Source of the DNA: Sphingomonas sp.
GTDB lineage: Bacteria; Pseudomonadota; Alphaproteobacteria; Sphingomonadales; Sphingomonadaceae
DNA: 6,392 bases
Direction of reading: 5' to 3'
NCBI GenBank assembly: GCA_030146605.1
Contig: JASLBO010000203.1
Location: forward strand, 1-6,392
Below are positions 1 to 5,202 of the stretch, one piece after another; the first letter of the stretch is position 1, and each line of letters opens with the position of its first letter. The notes under the pieces were generated by a model that was given only the letters and a program-made list of their open reading frames with translations, did no database searches and was not told the DNA's origin. Position numbers and translations under genes: made by a program.

Positions 1-8
1 CCCGAGGG

Positions 9-34
9 AGCGTCCAGCGCAAGCGGAGGACGCT
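9..34 (-). terminator. Possible terminator hairpin downstream of tRNA-Asp
   Basis: A perfect 7-bp inverted repeat (AGCGTCC at 9-15, GGACGCT at 28-34) with a 12-nt loop lies about 55 nt beyond the 3' end of the minus-strand tRNA. It could end the tRNA transcript or act as a 3' processing stop. No U-tract follows it on the minus strand, so it is not a classical intrinsic terminator. The rest of 1-89 shows no gene I can support. Confidence 0.25.
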
Positions 35-89
35 GCGCCACTGCTGGGCGGGTGCGGAGACGATCGGCGATGTTCGGGATGGGCGCGCA

Positions 90-166
<77 letters not shown>

Positions 167-210
167 TCTCGAAGCGAGGAGGCGGGCACTAACCCCGGCT
201 TCAGGGGGTG

Positions 211-1452
211 TCAACCGGATTGGTCGCGACTTTCTCGCCGGGGCCCGCGCGGCTCGGCCGGATCGGCGATCAAGGTGCCGTGTTCGAACAGGAAACCGGC
301 GATGTCGGGTTTGCCCGCGGCGTTGAGGACGGTCTGGATGATGATCAGCAGCGGCACCGCGAGCAATGCACCCGGCGTACCCCATACCCACCCCCAGAAG
401 CTGAGCGAGATGAGGATCAGGATCGGGCTGATCGTCAGCCGGTGCCCTACGATCAGCGGCGTCACGACATTGGCCTCGATCAGATGCGCCCCGATCACCA
501 TCACTGCTGGCAGCAGCGCCCACCAGAGGTCGGCGAAACTCATCAGCCCGCCAAGCGCGAGAAGCAACGCCGCCATGACGGGTCCGATATAGGGAATGTA
601 GTTGAGCAAGGCGACGATCCCGCCCCACATCAAGGGAGTGGGCATGCCGATCGCCCACAGCGCGCCGGCGACGATCAGCCCGAGGGTCACGTTGATCAGC
701 GTGATCGTGCCGAGATAGGCGGACGTATCGTCGACGACGTCCTGGATCACCCGTGCCGTTGCCATCGCACCGCCGAAGCTCGACCGCCGCGTGATCGCGT
801 TGCGGCGCAGCCGGGTCCAGCCCGACAGGAAGAAATAGATGACCAGGATCGCGAAGAACATCTCGATCAGCGCCGAGGGTGCCGAGGTGGTGAACAGATC
901 GAACAGGGAGCGCGGCGGGGCCACTGCAATCGTTTCGGGCTGACGCGCAGGCGTCGTCGCGAAATTGTGCAGTGTCTTGTCGACGAACCGCTCGAGCCGC
1001 GAATAGAAGCGGATCAAAGGTTCGAGATTGTGCTGGATCTTGGGAATGCTCTCGGGCAGCCGCTGCATCCACTGCCAAGCCGGCACGACGATCGAGGCCA
1101 GAGCGATATTGGCGACGCTCAGGAACATCAGCACGCAGATGAACGCGGCGAGCGGCGCCGGCATCCGGTGCCGCTCGAGCCATTCGAGCATCGGCACCAG
1201 CGCGATAGCGATCACCAAAGCGGCAGTGAGCGGCAGGAAGAAGGGCGAGCCTTCGCGCAGCGCGAAGGGGATCCCGAACAGAAGCCCTAATCCGATCATC
1301 AGCGCGAGCGCCGCCATCAGCCGGTCGCGCTTGAGCCCGTCGCCCGGATTTTCCTGCGGCTCGGGCGCGAGGATCGGTTCGCGCGGCGCGGCCGGGGGAA
1401 TCCCTCCGTCGCTCTCGCTGCCTCCGCCCATGGCCCGCGGCTGCTCGTCCAC
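211..1452 (-). CDS. AI-2E family transporter (PF01594-type membrane protein)
   Basis: This 413-residue inner-membrane protein has the AI-2E/UPF0118 architecture. A hydrophilic, proline-rich N-terminal tail (about 1-43) is followed by hydrophobic segments near 44-63, 72-90 and 99-124. A soluble stretch follows (about 125-190), then segments near 192-210, 250-268, 274-302 and 308-330, and a long C-terminal hydrophobic region (340-376). Family hallmarks are N-Y-I-P-Y-I-G-P at 284-291 and the G-H-R-L-x-I-S-P-I-L block at 336-345, followed by W-G-x-x-W-G-T-P-G-A-L-L-A-V-P. The family includes the proposed autoinducer-2 exporter TqsA and Na+/H+ antiporters, so the substrate cannot be assigned. The start is GTG at 1450-1452, chosen because AAGGAG (complement of 1461-1466) lies 8 nt upstream. 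The ATG at codon 8 has no comparable site. It is divergent from glpK and upstream of tRNA-Asp. Confidence 0.92.
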   Translation of the reverse strand: MDEQPRAMGGGSESDGGIPPAAPREPILAPEPQENPGDGLKRDRLMAALALMIGLGLLFGIPFALREGSPFFLPLTAALVIAIALVPMLEWLERHRMPAPLAAFICVLMFLSVANIALASIVVPAWQWMQRLPESIPKIQHNLEPLIRFYSRLERFVDKTLHNFATTPARQPETIAVAPPRSLFDLFTTSAPSALIEMFFAILVIYFFLSGWTRLRRNAITRRSSFGGAMATARVIQDVVDDTSAYLGTITLINVTLGLIVAGALWAIGMPTPLMWGGIVALLNYIPYIGPVMAALLLALGGLMSFADLWWALLPAVMVIGAHLIEANVVTPLIVGHRLTISPILILISLSFWGWVWGTPGALLAVPLLIIIQTVLNAAGKPDIAGFLFEHGTLIADPAEPRGPRRESRDQSG

Positions 1453-1473
1453 CCTTCGTTCTCCTTCACCCTG

Positions 1474-1502
1474 CTTCTAGGGGGCGGTTGCGCGGCCCGC
1501 AA
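1474..1502 (-). promoter_or_regulatory. Candidate promoter for the AI-2E transporter gene
   Basis: On the minus strand, TTGCGG (complement of 1497-1502) and TAGAAG (complement of 1474-1479) are separated by exactly 17 nt and resemble -35 and -10 boxes. The implied transcript start near 1467 leaves only a very short leader ahead of the ribosome binding site at 1461-1466. In a GC-rich genome such matches arise easily, so this is tentative. Confidence 0.3.
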
Positions 1503-1520
1503 TCCGGGCTAGGCTGGGCC

Positions 1521-3029
1521 ATGGGCGAATTGCTACTGGTCCTCGACGAAGGCACCACCTCCACCCGCGCGATACTGTTCGCGCCCTCGGGCGAATGCCT
1601 CGGCAGCCACGCCGCTGAACTGACCCAGTATTATCCCGGCCCCGGGCTCGTCGAGCACGATGCCGCCGAGATATGGCGGCGCAGCCTCGCCTGCGCCCAG
1701 GCGATGGTCGACAAGGCCGGCGGTGCCGACAATATTGCCGCAATCGGCATCACCAACCAGCGCGAGACGATCGTCTTCTGGGACAAGACGACAGGCGAGC
1801 CGCTCGCCCCCGCGATCGTCTGGCAGGACCGCCGCAGTGCCGCATTGTGCCGCGAATGGCGTAAGGCCGGCGAAGAACCCGGCGTCCAGGCGCGCACCGG
1901 CCTGCTGCTCGATCCCTATTTCTCGGGCACCAAGATCGCCTGGGCGATGGCGAACTGGCCGCAACTCCGGGAAGCCGGCGAGCGCTTGGCGATCGGTACG
2001 ATCGAGAGCTGGCTGGTGTGGAAACTCACCGGCGGTCTTCACATCACCGACGCCACCAACGCCTCGCGGACCTTGTTGATGGGGATCGGCTCGGGTGGCT
2101 GGAGCGATGGTCTGCTCGACATGATCTCGGCGCCTCGCGACGCGCTGCCCGAGATCGTCGACTGTGCCGGCCGCTTTGGCAGCACCAGCCTGTTCGGCGG
2201 CGAGATCGCGGTCTGCGGCCTTGCCGGTGACCAGCAGGCGGCGACGATCGGTCAGGCTTGCTTCGCCAGAGGCGATACCAAGGCGACCTATGGCACCGGC
2301 GCCTTTGTCCTGACCAATGCTGGCAGCGCCCCGCCTGCTTCGAAGCACCGTCTGCTGGCCACCGTTCTCTGGCAACTCGGCGGTCGCCGCACATATGCGA
2401 TCGAAGGCTCGGTGTTCGTCGCGGGGAGCCTGATCCAGTGGCTGCGCGATGCGGTGGGGCTGATCGAGACGGCACCGGAGACAGAGGCGCTGGCGCGCTC
2501 GGTCCCCGACAATGGAGGCGCCTATCTGGTGCCCGCATTGAGCGGCCTCGGCGCGCCGTGGTGGGAGCCCGAAGCTCGCGCGGCGCTCTCGGGTCTCAGC
2601 TTCTCCACCACCCGCGCCCATATCGTCCGCGCGGCGCTCGAGGCAATGGCGCACCAGAGCCACGATCTGAAGACCGCCTTTGCCGCCGACGGTACCGACT
2701 GGTCCCGGCTTCGCGTCGATGGTGGCATGGTGACCAACGACTGGATCGCGCAGGACTTGGCCGACGTTCTCGGCATACCGGTCGACCGGCCGGATTTCAC
2801 CGAGACGACGGCGCTCGGCGCAGCGATGCTGGCAGGGGTGGGTTGCGGGCTGTTTAGCGGGCTGGAGGAAGCGGCGGCGATGCGGGGCACCTGCCGCACG
2901 TTCGAACCCGAACTGGATCCCGGGGACCGTGAACGCCGCCTCGCCGGTTGGTCCGCCGCGGTCGAAAATGTCGTTACCCCCGCAAAAGCGGGAGCCCGTC
3001 TCCCGAACGCGCCGCAGGCGCCCGGCTAA
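1521..3029 (+). CDS. glpK: Glycerol kinase
   Basis: This cytosolic FGGY-family kinase phosphorylates glycerol with ATP to sn-glycerol-3-phosphate, trapping glycerol for catabolism or lipid synthesis. From ATG 1521 it has 502 residues, the usual family length. Visible motifs are the N-terminal phosphate loop L-D-E-G-T-T-S-T-R (8-16; E replaces the common Q), the glycerol contacts R81-E82, W101 and Y133 (by alignment with E. coli), the catalytic base D237 in A-G-D-Q-Q (235-239), T-Y-G-T-G at 256-260, and the C-terminal D-G-G-M-x-x-N at 400-406. The G-G-K-G-G-T-R loop that binds fructose-1,6-bisphosphate in E. coli is shortened to F-G-G-E near 225-228. The IIAGlc docking segment is also not recognisable, so both classic allosteric inputs are probably absent. 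A TTG 33 nt upstream is in frame, but ATG 1521 fits the family start, with a weak AGG 7 nt before it. Residues 484-502 are oddly encoded by a REP-like repeat. No glpF or glpD is adjacent. Confidence 0.95.
   Translation: MGELLLVLDEGTTSTRAILFAPSGECLGSHAAELTQYYPGPGLVEHDAAEIWRRSLACAQAMVDKAGGADNIAAIGITNQRETIVFWDKTTGEPLAPAIVWQDRRSAALCREWRKAGEEPGVQARTGLLLDPYFSGTKIAWAMANWPQLREAGERLAIGTIESWLVWKLTGGLHITDATNASRTLLMGIGSGGWSDGLLDMISAPRDALPEIVDCAGRFGSTSLFGGEIAVCGLAGDQQAATIGQACFARGDTKATYGTGAFVLTNAGSAPPASKHRLLATVLWQLGGRRTYAIEGSVFVAGSLIQWLRDAVGLIETAPETEALARSVPDNGGAYLVPALSGLGAPWWEPEARAALSGLSFSTTRAHIVRAALEAMAHQSHDLKTAFAADGTDWSRLRVDGGMVTNDWIAQDLADVLGIPVDRPDFTETTALGAAMLAGVGCGLFSGLEEAAAMRGTCRTFEPELDPGDRERRLAGWSAAVENVVTPAKAGARLPNAPQAPG
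2972..3006 (+). repeat. REP-like palindrome inside the glpK 3' end
   Basis: The element begins CGTTACCCCCGC and contains a CCCGC/GCGGG stem (2979-2983, 2988-2992) around an AAAA loop, followed by a GCCCGTCTCCCGA tail. It matches the repeat at 3188-3214 and the reverse complement of 3259-3290: CGT-C/T-A, a C-run, GAAAG or a variant, a G-run, then TCTC. In the glpK frame it encodes V-V-T-P-A-K-A-G, the typical translation of this alphaproteobacterial repeat class. A second small hairpin (GCGCC/GGCGC, 3009-3021) follows it and ends at the glpK stop region. Confidence 0.8.
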
Positions 3030-3030
3030 A

Positions 3031-3165
3031 ATGGGCGGCCAAGTCTACATCATCGCCAACCGCAAGGGCGGTGCGCTTTATACAGGCGTTACCGCCGATA
3101 TTGCCCCCCGCATGGCCTGCATCGCGACGCGATCCCGATTGATGCGACCTGTTGGTCGACATTAA
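3031..3165 (+). pseudogene. Truncated GIY-YIG nuclease gene remnant
   Basis: ATG 3031 opens a 44-codon frame whose first 28 residues match the N-terminus of small (about 90-100 aa) GIY-YIG superfamily proteins: V-Y-I-I-A-N-R at 5-11, then L-Y-T-G-V-T-A-D-I at 16-24 and R27. The second motif Y-I-G has become Y-T-G. After M28 the frame loses resemblance, while another frame from about 3119 reads L-H-R-D-A-I-P, which fits the family's H-R-x-G-x-I-P continuation. A 1-nt deletion near 3117-3121 is therefore likely. Nothing after about 3140 resembles the rest of the domain, so the catalytic glutamate region is gone. The start lies 1 nt after the glpK stop. REP-like repeats stand on both sides. An expressed 44-aa peptide is possible but would not be an active nuclease. 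Confidence 0.7.
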
Positions 3166-3187
3166 CAATCTCGAAATCGACAAATAA

Positions 3188-3214
3188 CGTCATTCCCGCG
3201 GAAGGGGGCATCTC
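3188..3214 (+). repeat. REP-like element, left half of an inverted pair
   Basis: The sequence starts CGTCATTCCCGCGGAAG and ends GGGGCATCTC. It is the same class as 2972-3006 but appears to lack about 3 nt in the middle, which weakens its own hairpin. It is in direct orientation to the glpK-overlapping copy and inverted relative to 3259-3290. Together with that copy it can fold into a long stem over a 44-nt intervening stretch, which itself has a CCGTG/CACGG mini-hairpin (3235-3249). Confidence 0.75.
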
Positions 3215-3258
3215 GTGCGCTTCCTGCTCTACCGCCGTGCTACTCACGGATTCGTCCG

Positions 3259-3290
3259 GAGATGGCCCCCCGCTTTCACGGGGGGTGACG
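3259..3290 (-). repeat. REP-like element, right half of an inverted pair
   Basis: On the minus strand this reads CGTCACCCCCCG, then TGAAAG, then CGGGGGGCCATCTC. It has a 7-bp stem of CCCCCCG (3266-3272) and CGGGGGG (3279-3285) around a 6-nt loop, the strongest hairpin in the intergenic region. It ends 11 nt from the stop codon of the acyl-CoA ligase. It sits between two convergent genes and may stabilise mRNA 3' ends or block read-through from either side, although no U-tract follows on either strand. Confidence 0.75.
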
Positions 3291-3301
3291 AAGGTTTGGG
3301 A

Positions 3302-5050
3302 TTAAGTCACCGCGTCGCCCGCGAACAGCGCTCGCAATTCCGTCTTCAGTATCTTCCCGTTCGCATTGCGCGGCAGCACGTCCTTCACGAAGCGCACCTG
3401 CACCGGAACCTTGAAACCCGCGAGCCGCGCGCGCACCCAATCCTGCAATTCAGCCTCGCTAGCCGACTTGCCCGGAGCGAGATGCACCACCGCTGCGGGC
3501 TCCTCGCCCAGGCTGCGGTGCGGCACGCCGACCAGCGCGCAATCGGTCACCGCCGGATGCGCGTAGAGGATGTTTTCTACTTCGCTGGAATAGATGTTTT
3601 CACCGCCGCGGATGATGATGTCCTTGGCGCGGTCGACGATGTAGAGAAAGCCCTCCTCATCGAGCCGCGCGAGGTCGCCAGTGCGCACCCAGCCATCGAC
3701 GAAGGTCTCCGCCGTCGCATCGGGCCTGTTCCAATAGCCCTTCACGATCATCGGGCCGCGCGCCCAGAGCTCGCCGACCTCGCCGACGGCAAGCTCGCGA
3801 TCGCCCTCCACCGTGAGGATCCTGAGGTCCGCGGTGGCCACCGGCGGTCCGGCACTGTTCGGCCGCGCCAGATAATCCGCGCCCGAATGGTTGGTCACCG
3901 TCGCCGTGGTCTCGGTCATCCCCCAGCCATTGGCCGGCAGCGCGCCGAATTCCTGATGGATGCGCCTGACCAGCTCGGGGGCCGAGGGCGCCCCGCCATA
4001 AGCGATCGTCTCGAGGCTGGAGAGATCGTAATTCGCCCGCGCCGGATGCTCGAGCAGCTGCCACGCGATCGTCGGCACCCCGCCGGTGGCATTGACCTTC
4101 TCGCGCTGGATGATCTCCATCGCGCGCTCGGGGTCCCATTTGCGCATGAACACCAGCGTCGACCCCGACGCCACTGCCCCCATCATCGCCGCCGAGCACG
4201 CAGTGACGTGGAAAAGCGGAATGACCAGCAGCATCACCTTGGGCTCGGGCATCGGCGGCGGCGTCTCGCCGCGCCGGAGCAGGGTCCGCGCCGCGACATA
4301 GGCGCTCGACATGATGTTGGTGACGAAGTTGCGATGCGTGCCAAGCGCACCCTTGGGGCTGCCGGTGGTGCCGCTGGTGTAGAAGATCGTCGCATCGTCG
4401 TCGGGCGCGACATCGGCATCGGGGAAGCCGACATCCTCCAGCGACGCCCAGTCGTTCGCCGCGCCGATCCACGATTCGAGCGCGACCGCGGGCTCCTCCA
4501 GCGCGCCCTTCGCACGGCTGACCACCACCCGTTCGAGATCGGGCATCTCGTGATAGCAATGCTTGAGCCGCTCGTGCCGCTCGCCATCGACGACCAGCAG
4601 CCTGGCCCCCGAATCCTTCATCGCATATTCGAGTTCGCCGCCGGTCCACCAGGCGTTGAGCGGCACCATGATCGCGCCGATGCTGACCCCGGCGAAGAAG
4701 ATCGCCGGCCATTCGGGCAGGTTGCGCATCGCCAGCGCGACACGATCGCCCTTGCGGACGCCCATCTCGATCAGCTTTCGGGCGATATGCGCGGTCGCGC
4801 GGTAATTCGCCTCGAAAGTGACGCGCTCGCCCTCATGAACGGTGAATTCGCGCGCGCCATAGGCCCGCACCATCTGCGCCAGCACCCGAAGCGATGGCGG
4901 CGCGTTTTTCCACACCCGCGTCGGCACGCCGCGAATGTCGAGAGTCTCCATCTCGAACTTCGCGCCGGGCGCAGTCAGCAGCGCCTGCGTCTGCGCAAGC
5001 GACATCTTGGGCCAGTCGGGATCGAGCGGCACGATCGGTTCGGAAGCCAA
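3302..5050 (-). CDS. AMP-binding acyl-CoA ligase (fatty-acid/carboxylate:CoA ligase)
   Basis: This class I adenylate-forming enzyme activates a carboxylic acid with ATP to an acyl-AMP, then transfers it to CoA. The protein is 582 residues from the chosen start. Motifs in order are: the phosphate loop Y-T-S-G-T-T-G-S-P-K-G at 224-234; I-P-L-F-H-V-T at 277-283; G-W-G-M-T-E-T at 375-381; R-T-G-D at 456-459, whose D binds the ribose; I-I-R-G-G-E-N-I-Y at 479-487; and P-R-N-A-N-G-K near the end, with the catalytic K566. The overall pattern is that of medium/long-chain fatty acyl-CoA ligases, but the acid cannot be read from sequence. The TTG at 5048-5050 is preferred: GGAG (complement of 5061-5064) lies 10 nt upstream, and a promoter candidate at 5116-5144 would start transcription near 5109. 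The frame stays open to a TTG at 5116, and ATG 5003-5005 is another option. It is convergent with glpK and divergent from the esterase. Confidence 0.9.
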   Translation of the reverse strand: MASEPIVPLDPDWPKMSLAQTQALLTAPGAKFEMETLDIRGVPTRVWKNAPPSLRVLAQMVRAYGAREFTVHEGERVTFEANYRATAHIARKLIEMGVRKGDRVALAMRNLPEWPAIFFAGVSIGAIMVPLNAWWTGGELEYAMKDSGARLLVVDGERHERLKHCYHEMPDLERVVVSRAKGALEEPAVALESWIGAANDWASLEDVGFPDADVAPDDDATIFYTSGTTGSPKGALGTHRNFVTNIMSSAYVAARTLLRRGETPPPMPEPKVMLLVIPLFHVTACSAAMMGAVASGSTLVFMRKWDPERAMEIIQREKVNATGGVPTIAWQLLEHPARANYDLSSLETIAYGGAPSAPELVRRIHQEFGALPANGWGMTETTATVTNHSGADYLARPNSAGPPVATADLRILTVEGDRELAVGEVGELWARGPMIVKGYWNRPDATAETFVDGWVRTGDLARLDEEGFLYIVDRAKDIIIRGGENIYSSEVENILYAHPAVTDCALVGVPHRSLGEEPAAVVHLAPGKSASEAELQDWVRARLAGFKVPVQVRFVKDVLPRNANGKILKTELRALFAGDAVT

Positions 5051-5110
5051 GGCGACATCTCTCCAATGTGATTTTCTGAATGTTGGGTTTGGGCATCGCT
5101 GCCCCACCGA

Positions 5111-5130
5111 AAACAACGTTAGTGTTGATT
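5111..5130. promoter_or_regulatory. Imperfect palindrome in the divergent region, possible operator
   Basis: AAACAAC at 5111-5117 and GTTGATT at 5124-5130 form an inverted repeat matching at 6 of 7 positions, with a 6-nt spacer. It is AT-rich compared with its surroundings and overlaps the candidate -10 box of the ligase gene. The size and position would suit a dimeric repressor such as a TetR- or GntR-type regulator, but no regulator gene is in the window. Confidence 0.3.
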
Positions 5131-5144
5131 CGCGCCGCGCTCAA
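5116..5144 (-). promoter_or_regulatory. Candidate promoter of the acyl-CoA ligase gene
   Basis: On the minus strand, TTGAGC (complement of 5139-5144) and TAACGT (complement of 5116-5121) are 17 nt apart. The predicted start near 5109 gives a leader of about 60 nt to TTG 5050. That leader contains a small hairpin, GGGCA/TGCCC at 5091-5104. The match to the consensus is partial. Confidence 0.4.
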
Positions 5145-5153
5145 GGCAATAGG
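5125..5153 (+). promoter_or_regulatory. Weak candidate promoter of the serine hydrolase gene
   Basis: TTGATT (5125-5130) and AATAGG (5148-5153) are 17 nt apart on the plus strand, with a fair -35 but a poor -10. If real, it overlaps the divergent ligase promoter, and the transcript would begin near the 9-bp inverted repeat at 5157-5180. Confidence 0.2.
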
Positions 5154-5156
5154 GGA

Positions 5157-5180
5157 AGCGCACCGGCGATACGGTGCGCT
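5157..5180. promoter_or_regulatory. Perfect 9-bp inverted repeat upstream of the serine hydrolase
   Basis: AGCGCACCG (5157-5165) and CGGTGCGCT (5172-5180) are perfect inverted copies around the 6-nt loop GCGATA. It stands 22 nt before the first plausible start codon of the hydrolase. It could be a protein-binding operator for this gene and/or the divergent ligase, or an RNA hairpin in the leader that affects translation. Confidence 0.45.
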
Positions 5181-5202
5181 CGACCGTATTCGAACGATAG
5201 GT

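Noticed and set aside
208..1290. 360-codon plus-strand open frame
   Set aside because: It is antisense to the AI-2E transporter and has low-complexity charged composition with no family resemblance.
211..1452. Quorum-sensing role of the AI-2E protein
   Set aside because: The family name is historical. Members have other proposed roles, and no luxS or lsr gene is present, so no substrate is assigned.
1488..1520. Upstream TTG start for glpK
   Set aside because: It adds 11 residues not expected in the family and lies in the leader. ATG 1521 places the L-D-E-G-T-T loop at the usual position.
1533..2663. 376-codon minus-strand open frame
   Set aside because: It is antisense to glpK, which has full family motifs on the plus strand.
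2972..3290. REP copies as a CRISPR array
   Set aside because: Only three copies are present, in mixed orientation with irregular spacing (about 180 and 45 nt), and there are no cas genes.
3215..5071. 618-codon plus-strand open frame
   Set aside because: It lies antisense over the acyl-CoA ligase, is rich in R, H and D, and has no recognisable domain. It is a typical shadow frame in GC-rich DNA.
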